Assembly (NCBI RefSeq): GCF_000165425.1
Contig: NW_001799011.1
Coordinates: forward strand, 311,933 to 375,932
Direction: 5' to 3'
Length of the DNA stretch: 64,000 bases
DNA from: Paramecium tetraurelia
Taxonomy: Eukaryota; Ciliophora; Oligohymenophorea; Peniculida; Parameciidae
Shown: one piece after another, positions 51,471 to 63,225 of the stretch
Layout of the letters: each line of letters begins with the position of its first letter
Position numbering within the stretch: the first letter of the stretch is position 1
Position numbers and translations under genes: made by a program
The notes under the pieces: generated by a model
Told to the model about the DNA's origin: nothing
The model's input: only the letters and a program-made list of their open reading frames with translations
The model's database searches: none

Positions 51471-52351
51471 TCAATGTTTAAATAATTTTAATAAGGAACA
51501 TGGAAATAATATATCACTGTCTAAATATGCTTACCCAAGATAAAAAGCATTAAAGTGGAATGTGATATGTTATCTGTATCTTATCATCTAGCACTCCCAT
51601 AACACGTAACATAATATAATAAAGTAAACCAGAAACCAAGCAATTACTTCAAACCAAGTATATACAGCATAAACAGTATTAACCAACATTTCCTATATCA
51701 TAAATATTATCAATGCTCTTAAATATTAATGATTTCTTACCTCCACCAATAATCCTTGGCCAAAAAACACTGGATTTTATTTTTTTTATCTATTTAAAAA
51801 AATAAGTAGATAATAATGAAATCAAATGTTAACATGATATAGACTATTTCAAGATGAAGAAATGGAAATCTAAAAATTACATAGATTGATAAAAAGGTTC
51901 TAGTAACGGAATGAATCATCTATTAACTTTGATAGTATATCAACAAATACATATAATAAATAATTATATGGTGGAACCTTCCAATCGTCCTGCTTAAATT
52001 AAATTTACACAAGGCAATATAGGTAAAAGAAGATGAATATGATGTCAAAAGGATATCTAATTAAATCAGCAATGTTCTTTCCAAATTTCAAAAGGTACAG
52101 TAATAATAATATCCAAAGTGAGAATATGTTCTGTAGAGCAAGCATTATTATATACATTCCTTAGATATTTTTGATCTTTTTTATAAATGAATTTCTACTC
52201 TTTCCCAATCCATATCTGATTCTTCTATCATCTATTTTAATAATTTAATAGTCTTTTCTTCCTTGTTGTCTAATTTTATTTCTTCAATAGCCTGTGGCTA
52301 TTAAGGCTAAACTTCAATCATACTTTCTTCCTATTCATCACTTCTATCCAT
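51471..52351 (-). CDS. Multi-pass membrane protein resembling the tail of family 2 glycosyltransferases
   Basis: Acidic N-terminus MDRSDEQEESMIEVQPQQ, helix to MDWER, then a 23-nt intron (AAG), IKNIQGMYIIMLALQNIFS, and spans LWILLLLYLLKFG and PFDIIFIFFYLYCLVQI, with QFKQDDWKVPPYNYLLYVFV. A further hydrophobic block (MLTFDFIIIYLFFQI) and a last one (VYAVYTWFEVIAWFLVYFI) follow after joints I could not settle. RYPFDIIFIFFY followed by a span and a conserved Trp recalls the C-terminal membrane part of chitin or hyaluronan synthase-like GT2 enzymes, but the catalytic DXD/QXXRW domain is absent. Possible 5'-truncated or unrelated protein. Confidence 0.45.
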
Positions 52352-52496
52352 TTAATTTATTAATTAATCCAACTAAATAAATAAATCGAATTATAATAAG
52401 TTCAATATTTCAAGTTAAAAAAATAAAGCATTTACTCTCAATTAAAGCAGAATCAAGTATTAATATATCATAATCAATTTAATCTTCGACATTTGA

Positions 52497-53900
52497 GAAT
52501 AAATGAATATAATTCATCTTATATTTTTAGATATACAAAAAATAGTAGTAATTATATTATTTAATAACGAATAAATTTTATAGATTAAAATATTTAAGGA
52601 GACCTTCAATGTTATAATGTGTCTTTAGTACATGAAGAATTCAATAATTTATTCTAAAATATAATTTATAAAATTACACTTGATAGATATTAATAATCTA
52701 ACAAACTTGAATATAGACCTGAAGTGTATATGGTAGATTAATTAATTTTCTTATAAATCTATTATAATTCTTGTTTATTCTTTAGGTTCGTTATAGATGA
52801 TTTAACACTTGGCCCAACCTGATTATGATAAATGTTTTTTTACATCGAATTCATCTGATTATCTTGATCTATGTAGTTGAAAATCAGGTTTTTATTAGTC
52901 ATCAATTAAGTTTAAAAGATTCTTATGACTCATTATTTAACTATCATTATTAATTCGTAATCTTTGAATGGGAGTTTATTGAGGGCTTGATTGAATTTAG
53001 TTTTTTGTTCCTTTATTGTGTTATTTTCTCGTTGATTTTGCCATTAACTATCGTTAGAACTCAGTTAAGTTTTTTACTTACTGTTGCAAACTGGTTATCA
53101 ATTGATTTTTTTCTGCTAATTCTTTTTAGTATTGCAGTATTTAATTTTAATAGTTCGAAATATTATCATGAGCAATCATAGCATTAATTTATAAATTTGA
53201 AACACTTTAAGAGTGTTATTATCGAGAATTTTATGATTGCCTTGACCCACTTAAATTAAACTCATTTTATTGATTAAGATCCCTTCTGCTGGATAGTCCT
53301 TTTTCAAATTATAAAGTCTAGGTTCCTGTTACATTTAATTACTCTTTGATTTGTTCATTTTCCTCAATCAATTTAGTCAATGTAGAATTAAGCTTTTTAT
53401 AAACACAAATAAAATACTTTTTATATCTAAATTTTTAATTATGCTATCTCTTTTAGATATTCCACTCCATTCTCCTAAGCTTGCTTTAATTCGTTATCTT
53501 TGAGTGAAATTCTATTTTACAATAGTTTTAATTCACTTAATAATTTTTTATTTTCCATTTCTGATTTATTATATAGACTTTAGAGATCCACATTATTCTA
53601 TTGTAACTATTAATGATAACGGGATAAATATTGGTTATTCTGTTCTGAGAAGTGTAATGCTTGTTGTAAATCTATATTGGATTAATAAGCATTGTTTTAT
53701 TAATGTGTATTCAGAAGCTTTTCAGGACTGTAGAGTGGTTCAAATTAATCGAAGTTTTTAGTGGATGCAACCTTTTTGACTTCCAAATTTTCTGCTGAAG
53801 TTAATGATGATCTAACATTTATTAGAAAAATTAAATACCGAAGAGATTTTGGCATAATGTAATAGTTATTTGCTGGAACGACTTCTGATGGAATCTTGGT
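52497..53900 (+). pseudogene. Membrane-protein gene, eroded or unresolved
   Basis: Consecutive protein-like stretches in changing frames: QGDLQCYNVSLVHEEFNNLF and YRPEVYMVDQLIF, then QPDYDKCFFTSNSSDYLDLC, then a hydrophobic region FSFLFLYCVIFSLILPLTIV and WLSIDFFLLILFSIAVFNF, then FIDQDPFCWIVLFQIIKSRF, then DFRDPHYSIVTINDNGINIG, and finally FLTSKFSAEVNDDLTFIRK. The pair of spans with FNFNSSKYYHE between them is channel-like. I could not place introns to join them, and at least two joints need frame changes. It may be a decayed channel gene. Confidence 0.38.
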
Positions 53901-53973
53901 ATGAGACTATCTCTTTTACATTATTATTTATTTATTTTTATAAAAAAAACTATAAAATAAATCAAATAGATGA

Positions 53974-54960
53974 TCAAATTATTTATTATTTTAAAATAAA
54001 AGTTCTTACGTCATGCAATTCATGAAATTACTGTTTCTATAATAGGGATTTTGCTAATAGCATAAAATTTTTATATAAAAAAAAAGAAAATTCTTTATGT
54101 CTATTTTTTACAGATTTTTAAGCCCATTTATCAAATTCACTTAAGGAATCATCAAAATCGAAATTTGAAAATTTGGTTACAAAATTATTCCTTAATGTTG
54201 GTTCCCCAGGGAATGTGAGAATAAGATGCATTAGCAACACACCCAAAGCTTAAAGACTTTATTATTTATATTGAGGTTAATCCTGTTTGAATTATTTTTG
54301 CATTTCTTCAAAATATAGGTATTAATGATTCAAGTCTGCCAACATCACCTCATTTATAAAAGAATAGAATTACTTAGATATCCCCAGTGATACTTTAAGT
54401 CACCATAATGCTCTCTGGTTTAAGATCTCCATGAATTATTTGTTTCTGTTGCAAATACTCCAAACCACTTATTATTTGGCAGATTATTTCAATAATTAAC
54501 TTGCTCTTTTACTCAATTGGCATGGGATTCATATAAAAATAAGAAAAACTCAATAGGTTTTTAGTTTGTGAGATATATCCTGGATAGATGCAATATTCAA
54601 TTTGAGTGTATAGGAATATTTGTTAGTTTTTTTATTCAAGCCACCAGTCATAGTGTCTTATAATGTTTGGATGTGAAATGCTTAAAAGAATACGTGCTTC
54701 TTGAATTGTTAAGTTATCTTAATTAAAACTTTTAGTATTAAATATATCTTAAAATGTAACATTAATAGGTATGTCTTACAATTAAATCTATAATTAGGTT
54801 GTTTTTTACTCGTTTAACAAAATAAATTTAATCATCCATTGGCTTATAGACATGATAAGTTGTGCTTTATTTCTGTTGATCAAATTCTTCATTTAAGACA
54901 ATAAAATCATTTTTGAATCTATTGTTTCTTAAAAATTAGTTTTTAAAATCTTATTACACA
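53974..54960 (-). CDS. eIF2-alpha-kinase-like protein, probable pseudokinase
   Basis: Kinase-fold motifs in order: IYFVKRI (VAIK position, across a 22-nt intron), EARILLSISHPNIIRHYDWW, FLYTQIEYCIYPGY (hinge as in GCN2/PERK), then a long insert, IISGLEYLQQKQIIHGDLKP, and after a 25-nt intron ending GAG, VMLADLNHQ. The catalytic loop is HGDLKPESIM, with Asp kept and Arg replaced by Gly as in some eIF2AKs, but the Mg motif DFG is missing (DLN). Catalysis is doubtful. No ATG in frame upstream of IYFVKR was found before 54990, so the start is unresolved. Confidence 0.58.
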
Positions 54961-55000
54961 ATTATTTCTTTCTAAATGTTTATATTAAAAAAGGAGAGAG

Positions 55001-55532
55001 TCAATCTAGCTCTCTAATTTTTTTGTTCGATTGATATTTTCTTATTTATAAAACTATCAACTAAAGATTTTTTGATAAATATGAAAGCTGTCGACTTGAT
55101 TTGTAATGTGGATGTTATGAATCCAATGTTGATATCTTAGTAAAAGATTTTAAAGAGACTTGATTATTAATTCTCTATTAAAAAATGAATCGTACTTTAA
55201 ATTCTTAGACTGATTAGAAGTAATTGGTCTCTTGAGTAAGTCTTTTCTTAATGGCTTTCTTTATAGCTTTGACAACCATTGTGATATGCCTAAAAAATGG
55301 ATCATCGCTAGAAAAATTAATCGTAATCAATGAAATAACAAGCAATTATTGAAACTAATTAAAATCATCGGAAAGTATGAAATCATTCTTCTCTTTTAAA
55401 TTTTCTTCCTTTTTCTATAGAGATAAGTATTACAAGTGTTAACATGATTTTGTTCTTATCAGTGTTTGGTATGTCCACTTTTTCATTCTGCATTTCATCG
55501 AAAACCTCTTCAATATAAAATTTGCTAGACAT
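55001..55532 (-). CDS. Small helical protein, unknown
   Basis: About 168 residues with one 25-nt intron (ends AAG) or, equally in phase, a 19-nt one ending TAG. It begins MSSKFYIEEVFDEMQNEK. The central hydrophobic helix is LLVISLITINFSSDDPFF, and a basic C-terminal half follows (KAIKKAIKKRLTQETN, LSYLSKNLQLIVLQIRK). No family recognised. Confidence 0.6.
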
Positions 55533-55651
55533 CAATTCATCAAATTACTAGATAAGATTGTAAACAATTATTTTACTTCTATGCTACTATACTATTACAT
55601 TTTATATTATAAATATTATTTAAATATATATATAAAATACATAAATTAAAT

Positions 55652-56777
55652 TCAAATGCTCATTAAACTTCTTCTACTATTATTATTATTCATGTTGTCC
55701 GTTGAAAATTAATCTGGAATCCAAAGCACCAGATTTCTACAGCCACTAGCCATTAATAAATGTGTAGGACAGAATTTAACAACTTTACATCTCTTTTGAT
55801 GACCCTCCAATCTAGTTACCTAATTCCCATTTGGAAGACTCCAAATATGTATAGTTCCTGTTTCACTTCCACTTATTACATAATTGCAATCAGGAGTAAA
55901 GCCAGCCTCTATCATAGATCCCTAATTGCTGAAATCACTTAATTCACAAATCTATTTATAAATTAATTATTTACTGTATCTAATGTATAAGCATCTAATA
56001 TAAGTATTGCGCCATCTCCAGTAGAACATAAAATAAATTTGTTGTTATTACTAAATTTAATACACTTCACTTGACTACAATTAATCTTTTTGGATTAAAA
56101 TGATCCAGAATGATATTTTTTAAAATCATATAAGTATAACCAATTATTTGATATACAATAATATTATTCCAAAAACACTACCGCAAATACTTATCCTGAT
56201 GGATCAAATGCAGCTACACAGAATGTTTTTTTAGCAGATAAATCTAATAAACCATCGGATGTTTAGTATTCTGATGCTAAATTCCATAATCTTAATGTTC
56301 CATCCATACTACAACTTAAAAAATCATCTGAGACAGGTGATAAATCTAGCCAATGTATCCTATTAGATAAGTAATTCAATTAAAATTTACATGTTCGTAT
56401 GTCCAGTAAACTTCTTCAAAATTTAATTATCGTGTAATGACCAATAATATATGTCATATGGCTCCTTTTTTGTTACACATAACACACATGAATTATGATG
56501 AGTAAATCTTACAAGATCTATTTCCTTCACCTTGTTGTATAAAGTTCTCATTTTCCTATTGATCAAAAACTAATATACTTTCCCTAATGGACATCATACA
56601 CATTTAAAGCTTAATCGTCACAAGAGACCAAATATTACCCGTCTTTTGAAAAATCAATAGCATTTATATCTTTTTACTAAATTTAGAATTCAAACTTACG
56701 TGGTCTTTGAAGATCTTGCACATTTTCATCGCTTGCAATTATTCATTAGTGATCTCTACTTCCTATTCTTCTTGCAT
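55652..56777 (-). CDS. WDR82: WD-repeat protein WDR82 (Swd2)
   Basis: 341 residues after four introns (23, 23, 31, 23 nt), frame closed. MCKIFKDHQKDINAIDFSKD and GQYLVSCDDQALNVYDVHQG, then NKVKEIDLVRFTHHNSCVL, FTGHTNMIHWLDLSP, CSMDGTLRLWNL, FDPSGQVFAVV, and the C-terminal MIEAGFTPDCNYVISGSETG and ending LEGHQKRCKVVKFCPTH, NLVLWIP. The chain of blades with ASGCRNLVLWIP at the end matches WDR82/Swd2, a subunit of Set1/COMPASS and of the cleavage and polyadenylation factor, linking H3K4 methylation and transcript 3'-end formation. Length fits (313-340). Confidence 0.88.
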
Positions 56778-57072
56778 TATTCTAATAATATAAATTTATT
56801 ATAATATATATTTTCAGATATAGAAATTTTTAATCATTAATCTCATATAATGAGATTCCATTATTCATCAACTTGATAAATGATTATTATGTATATATAT
56901 ATATCAGATATTGCCACATTAACATCAAACAACATTCAGACGGTAATTCCATCTACAATAAATTTCATCACAAAATAAAAAGTTAATTAAAATAAATATA
57001 TGAAAATATCAATAAAAAATCCGCTTTTATACATAAAAATTAATAAAAAAACAAAAGAAATAAATAGTTACA

Positions 57073-57823
57073 TCAGCAACACCCTCCTCCATTATTTCTA
57101 TTCTGGGTCTAATTCTATTGTTGCTAATTTAGATTATTATTCTAATTTTAAGGCTGTTACTATTTCATATTCATGACCTGCTCGCAAATTGAAATGAATA
57201 GCCTATCCACATTTTCAGATGTTTTCGCTGATGTTTCCAGAAATTAAGCATTAAATTATTTGGCTTTCTCTTAACCCTCCTGCTTGCTTATTTTCCTTTT
57301 ATTTGGTATATCAGCTTTATTGCCAACTATTAATTTTTAAACTGTTTTTCTCCCAAACCTTTGTTAATGGCTTAAGAATCAATACTTGTCAATGTCCTCT
57401 ATCCAACTATCGACTGCATCAAATGTAGATCTTTCAGTCACATCATAAACAATCACAACTCCATGGGCATCTCTATAGTAATTATTCGTCAAAGCCTTAA
57501 ATCTCTCCTATCCTGCTGTGTCCCACTTAAATAATTTTGTATAAATACAATTTGCAATTTCACATCTTAATTCCCTATTTTGATTACCCTAGTTTTCTCT
57601 AAATAAAATCTATTTATACAAAATCTACACCAATCGTATTGTAATATTGTGATGTAAAATAATTTTCAGAATATCTCATTAAAATACAAGATTTTCCAAC
57701 ATTGCAGTTCCCCACTATAACAACCTTTATTAGAGTATCGCTATTAATCTGATTAAATATTACTAAGTATTGGAATTTTTATTCATTCAACAATTATGAA
57801 AAATAAATAATCACTAAACACAT
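57073..57823 (-). CDS. Rab family small GTPase
   Basis: 225 residues after introns of 23 nt (GAG), 23 nt (AAG) and 27 nt (AAG). Motifs: VIVGNCNVGKSCI (P-loop), YYNTIGVDF (switch I), KLQIWDTAGQERFK (G3), YRDAHGVVIVYDVTERSTFD, VGNKAD (G4) and ETSAKTSEN (G5). The last residues GGGCC are a double geranylgeranylation site. Rab1/Rab8-like sequence suggests ER-Golgi or post-Golgi transport, but the subclass is uncertain. The 27-nt intron contains an in-frame TGA if retained. The 5' end is uncertain: the ATG used here adds an unusual hydrophobic leader, and another ATG at 57786 is out of frame. Confidence 0.88.
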
Positions 57824-57977
57824 AAGCATATATTTTAATTAAGATAAATCTGATATACTTTCCATAAAAACCTAGAGCAATTTTGTGGCACATCTTTATC
57901 AAGAATTTAAGGCTAAAATAGAGTAAGGATTTGCGATTAAAAATATATCTACAATTCTTAACATATTTTAAATAAAT

Positions 57978-59024
57978 TCAAAACTTTTAGACTAGAGACT
58001 TACTGAAGAGTTCATAAACAAGAAAAGTAATGCTGTTAGAAGGTAAAACTCTAATTAAATCTGGTATTGAGACCATTTAGTAGAATCCTTTGATTGAGTC
58101 TTGTTCATAAGATGGCTCTGCAAAGTGTCTATAATTCTTAATTCTCGAGCGTGAATCCATTTTTATATATAGTTTTATATATCAAATATATCTTGTTCGA
58201 ATTACTACATGAGGAATATGTTGCGAATTACAGCAATAGGCTAATTGCATATTTATATATTATTTTTACATTTAGATAGTATTGAAGCTTTTAAGAATAT
58301 CTAAGGGAGAAAGTTAACCATTCTAATCTGTGTAATCTGATTTCAGCTTTTTCATAAAATTGGAAATTAAATTAGCAACGTGAGACAACCCTAAAACTGT
58401 AGCACCCAAACTCCTTATATAATGCAAAGAATCCTTCCTAAAATTAGCAATTTAAAATATACTTCCTTGTACATTGTAAGAAGTCCTCCAAATACTGATT
58501 TATATTTAGCATTATTATGATCATGCAAATATTAGGTTTACATTCTAGTTCTAATCAACTATTTACACTTAAACTAAAAATATACCCAAAGTGGATTGGT
58601 TATTAAATCACATAAAAACCCTGTTAAGACAGTTGCTGCAGCATGGTTATAAAAACCATAGATTTTATATTTAATTTCCAATATTTCCTTGTTCCATTTG
58701 TACAAAGGAAAGAAGAGAGAATGAAAGAGTGGATTTGCAATGGCAGTTGCTCGGTAACCTGTTGTAAATTTAAAATGCATGGATTACCTTTATAATAACC
58801 GGAGAATCCTTCTTCTTTGAATATTACATAGAGTGTGTTAAGAAATCCGCTGTATTTATTAACAGATTTAGTAGCATTCTTAATTTGTATATTTTGCATA
58901 CCTATAAATTTAATCTACTTCTAGCTACTTCTAAAGGATGGCACACAGTCACACTAATAAATCCACCGATTAAGCCTGCAATAAAATGATTCCAATATAG
59001 ATTTCTTTATTTATCTAAATTCAT
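57978..59024 (-). CDS. Mitochondrial carrier, NAD/FAD/folate subfamily-like; 3' part disturbed
   Basis: Three mitochondrial carrier repeats are visible: FIAGLIGGFISVTVCHPLEV, TNPLWLIRTRMQTQYLHDH (NPLWxIxTRxQTQ is typical of NAD, FAD, folate and pyrimidine-nucleotide carriers), LGATVLGLSHVANLISN, and PHVVIRTR with SYEQDSIKGFYQM, IRVLPSNSITFLVYELF. Introns of 23, 29, 27 and 29 nt restore the frame in the first two thirds. Near 58190-58260 one T breaks the phase of ATYPHVVIRTR and a 33-base TA-flanked insert with a TGA (58192-58194) separates RTR from DSRSRIKN. So the gene may be recently disabled, carry an unexcised TA-flanked segment, or be misassembled. Inner-membrane transporter by family. 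Confidence 0.75.
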
Positions 59025-59052
59025 TTTATTTAATATTATTTTTTTTCAAAAT

Positions 59053-59807
59053 ATGAATATGAATGACAGTTTTTTTGACAACATAGAAGTTGTGTATGAG
59101 AAGCTAACTACATATAATAAACCGTAAACTATTTGCAAATCCTTGGAACGTTCATTCGCAATGTGCAGCAATCCACCTAAGTATGTATGCCATTGAAATT
59201 TATAATTTCAGCAAAATAATATAGCAGCAAACTTCATTTCAGAATGACAATGCTATGTCTAGACACTAATCATATAAATTAGATTACTTGTTAAAATAAT
59301 AAACCAAAAGCTCATAAAATAATACTTAATCTAAAAGTTATCGTAGTATAATATAATAAGATTACAATACTAACAATATAAGTTAGAATCCATAAAGTAC
59401 AAGAGTAATATTGATTTAGAAACCTATATGAAGCAATAGATGAGACTAAAAATAAACTTAGAAAACGATGCCTATTAATCGAATTTAAGACACAAAACTT
59501 CATCTTCACATAACACTACAAATCCATACTAGGCATCTTTAGCTACTTTAATGAAACAGCAAGTAATTTATGATATAAATCGTAAAAGATGCAAAAATAA
59601 TAGCAAAGTTTTGCCAATATATGCAAGACCTTGAATGACGAGCCAAAACCGCGAATTTCTGCCACACACAGACAATCTATTATTCCTCAAAAATTGACTC
59701 AGAGATAGGACTCTGTTAGTAATAGAAGATCGAGTAATTCTGTATATATGCAGGAATTTAGAAAGGTTTTTAGCAAAAGTAAATATAGTTTTCACAATAA
59801 TATTTGA
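59053..59807 (+). CDS. Ser/Gln/Asn-rich protein, unknown
   Basis: 222 residues after introns of 31 nt (CAG), 29 nt (AAG) and 26 nt (AAG), frame closed. It starts MNMNDSFFDNIEVVYEKLTT and continues with disordered Gln/Ser/Asn-rich sequence, then ASLATLMKQQMQKQQQSFAN, EPKPRISATHRQSII and a basic C-terminus (NRRSSNSVYMQEFRKVF). No folded domain. It may be a cortical or ciliary accessory protein. Confidence 0.62.
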
Positions 59808-59914
59808 ATTTAATATATTTCTCCATTTCAATAATAATAAAGTCAATGGCTTTTTAAATATTGTTTAAGTTATAGATCAAATTATTTAAATATTTCTAAT
59901 ATATTATTTCTCAA

Positions 59915-61863
59915 TCATGCCAAATATATAAATAAACTCATATCATTTTGATCTCTTTGTAAATACTCTTTTTCTGTCAATACTTCAATTTACTATTTAA
60001 TATCCACAGCTTTAAGTGGTAAACCCAAATCTTTTAAAACTAAATTGACTATTTCTTAGAGTGTGTGCTATTTGTCCCGTTTCATTATTTTAACTATTGA
60101 GGCATCAATAACATATTTTCGATCATGCAATAACTTCTGTGTATTTTCTTCAATTTCTTCTTTTTTCTCTATCTTTTACATTTAATTAATCTTAATGTGA
60201 GTTTTCTTACTTTCAAATTCATGATTCACTGAATACACTCCTTGGTTTAAAAGTAATATTTTCTCCTTTTCAAGTGGAATCAGATTTCTGATTATTTCAT
60301 CTTTGGACAATCCACTAAGCTGAATAAAGTCCGAAGCCTTGTAAGATTTCTATTTGTTGAACAAATCTAAAATCATAGCTTAAACAACGGATACTATAAA
60401 GATGTACTAATTTATGAATTGTAATTTTTACCTTCTTGAAACCTTTAACAGAGCAATTGCTGCACTCCAACATCCAAAATAAGATCTTCTACTTAAAATC
60501 TTATTTTTTATCTTCTTGGAAATATTCTTATTATTCTTTCAAAAAGAATTTTGGAATTTAATCTTATTTTAAAGTCCAAGAATTTTAGGAAATAACAACT
60601 AGTTTTACTTCGACTCCCGCATGCTAAAATTGATAACATTTTTTATATTCTTTAAGAACTTCCTCAGCTTTTCTTACATACTAATCTCCACACTATTATT
60701 TTAAATTTATTAAGATTTCTGTTTCCAATTCTTAAGAGATGGATAATTCCAAAAGCAATCTTCTTGTCATTCTCTAAGTGTAAAAGTGTTCAAATATATC
60801 TTTAGCTGAAAAATAAGGCATAAGTTGTAATGATTACTTTATCCTCTCTTTAACTTTTTCAAAATCTTTATTTTCTTACTTTTTGATTAGAAGTTAATCA
60901 AAATAAGACGATAATTATTCAGACAACCAATTTACTTTAATTTGAATGGCTGATTCAATAGCACTAGATAAACTTATTTTAATTTTTTCATTACTATTGA
61001 AAAGATCTCTAAGTTTTTGCTCATAATACTCTTTTTTGTCAAATATACAAGAGATTGTTTATTATTTATCTTCATTATTTATCACTTTAAGCAGATCCTA
61101 ATATACAGCATCATATCTAAATAAATTATATTATTATATACATCTTCCCCTTCAAAATATTTCCATCTATTATTTCATTTAATTCATAAAATATTTTCAT
61201 GTAAGGCACATTTTCAAGTTAGATTGGGCTATCAGTAAGAATTTTAAAAACCATTTTATTAAATTCTTCTCTCAAGGATATACTTAATTAGGTATCATTG
61301 AATAATTCAATTATCTTCTCTTCTATCAGATATTATTAATATATTTATTCAATCGAGGTGAACTTAATATAAAAGGGTATTGATTTTTCCAAAATGGTCT
61401 ATTTAAACTCTTAACAAAATTAGGTGCATTTAATAAATTGTATCAATCATAATAGTTTATCATCAATACCACTTTAACGCAATGTTAAAAACGATCTTAG
61501 AAATAGAGGCAATACTTTATTTTTGTTTGCGTAAATTTAATCTTAGTATATCTAATTTAGCAGCTTATTAATGGATTATGTTTGGAATGACTCAATAGTC
61601 TTGAAAATTTAATCCATCAACTTAATTATGTTCTAAATTTATAGGTGCTATTATATGATTTAAGAGCAATCTTGAAATACTAGCTTATTTTAAGTATATT
61701 ATTGAAATTCTTTTATTATTAGATTTAATATTTGTTAATTATTCTGCTCATTTTGCTTCAACTTTTAGTAATAAAATAAATATGGCTTTGATATAGGATT
61801 TTTATTGATTATATTTATCATTAATTAGTGGAATTCTTCAGTGTGGTAATTTTCAGCTATCAT
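59915..61863 (-). CDS. Cullin, E3 ligase scaffold, with one in-frame TGA
   Basis: The frame of 633 codons (introns of 25 and 25 nt) is continuous apart from TGA at 61447-61449 (codon 139). N-terminal cullin repeats are helical (IDDKLL, TGA, LIQFIKCTQFCQEF). The cullin homology core has VKERIKQSLQLMPYFSAKDI, FEHFYTQRMTRRLLLEL and IFIVSVVQAMILDLFN, then the winged helix FIQLSGLSKDEIIRNLIPLE and the Nedd8 domain VIDASIVKIMKRDKQHTLQE ending LTEKEYLQRDQNDMSLFIYL. The neddylated Lys lies in IVKIMK. The protein is shorter than usual cullins (about 630 against 750). It may be nonfunctional or read through. Confidence 0.82.
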
Positions 61864-62049
61864 TTATTTTAATTATTTAATAAAATATATTAAATATTTT
61901 ATTAGTAAATGCTCTAAATTGTCTTGATCACAAATTGAAACTGAATTTGGTATATTAAATAATAGGATAAAGAATATGATTTTTTAAAGTTTGATGAAAT
62001 TTAATGTAAAACTAACAATAAATAATTTTATATTAATATCAATTAAATA

Positions 62050-62438
62050 ATGAAGAGGTAAAAGAAATCAACAACAGCAGTTGATATTTACTATTTGGAA
62101 TGTCTCATTAACAGACTCATACGATCAAACACAAATAATTCCATTCATCCTCAAAATCTAAAACATCATGTCGAGACACAACTAAACCTTCCTAAAAGAA
62201 CTACGTTACGTAAGTATGATAATGAATAAATTTAGATAAATATAAAAAAGTAGTAATTGAAAAAAAAATATAAGAAAGTTATTTATTTTAAAAGAAGAAA
62301 TTGAACGTACATACAAGAACTTTCTATGAGGGCTAAAGCAGAAAATTAAATAAAATAAATATGGATGATTAAATAATATTAAATTAGAGAAGAAATTTAT
62401 TAAGATAGATAAAAAATTAAATGATGTTTAATAGATAA
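62050..62438 (+). CDS. Hypothetical protein, 3' end in the gap
   Basis: MKRQKKSTTAVDIYYLEC then LINRLIRSNTNNSIHPQNLK and VETQLNLPKRTTL. A 26-nt intron near 62207-62232 keeps the frame open (KYKKVVIEKKIQESYLFQKK) into the run of N. Basic and helical. It could be complete only with the missing sequence. Confidence 0.5.
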
Positions 62439-63225
62439 NNNNNNNNNNNNNNNNNNNNNNNNNNNNNNNNNNNNNNNNNNNNNNNNNNNNNNNNNNNNNN
62501 NNNNNNNNNNNNNNNNNNNNNNNNNNNNNNNNNNNNNNNNNNNNNNNNNNNNNNNNNNNNNNNNNNNNNNNNNNNNNNNNNNNNNNNNNNNNNNNNNNNN
62601 NNNNNNNNNNNNNNNNNNNNNNNNNNNNNNNNNNNNNNNNNNNNNNNNNNNNNNNNNNNNNNNNNNNNNNNNNNNNNNNNNNNNNNNNNNNNNNNNNNNN
62701 NNNNNNNNNNNNNNNNNNNNNNNNNNNNNNNNNNNNNNNNNNNNNNNNNNNNNNNNNNNNNNNNNNNNNNNNNNNNNNNNNNNNNNNNNNNNNNNNNNNN
62801 NNNNNNNNNNNNNNNNNNNNNNNNNNNNNNNNNNNNNNNNNNNNNNNNNNNNNNNNNNNNNNNNNNNNNNNNNNNNNNNNNNNNNNNNNNNNNNNNNNNN
62901 NNNNNNNNNNNNNNNNNNNNNNNNNNNNNNNNNNNNNNNNNNNNNNNNNNNNNNNNNNNNNNNNNNNNNNNNNNNNNNNNNNNNNNNNNNNNNNNNNNNN
63001 NNNNNNNNNNNNNNNNNNNNNNNNNNNNNNNNNNNNNNNNNNNNNNNNNNNNNNNNNNNNNNNNNNNNNNNNNNNNNNNNNNNNNNNNNNNNNNNNNNNN
63101 NNNNNNNNNNNNNNNNNNNNNNNNNNNNNNNNNNNNNNNNNNNNNNNNNNNNNNNNNNNNNNNNNNNNNNNNNNNNNNNNNNNNNNNNNNNNNNNNNNNN
63201 NNNNNNNNNNNNNNNNNNNNNNNNN
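62439..63225. other. Assembly gap
   Basis: 787 undetermined bases (N). The missing part probably holds the end of the upstream gene and the N-lobe of the SCYL2-like gene. Confidence 1.

Noticed and set aside
52066-52351. SANT/Myb-like small protein (MDWERVEIHLQKR...) on the minus strand
   Set aside because: It needs a 25-nt intron ending CAG. A 23-nt intron starting inside the same helix gives a longer, clearly transmembrane protein in another frame, which explains the region better.
57300-57420. Apparent TGA interrupting the Rab gene
   Set aside because: A 27-nt intron ending AAG removes it and restores FGRKTVQKLIVGNKAD.
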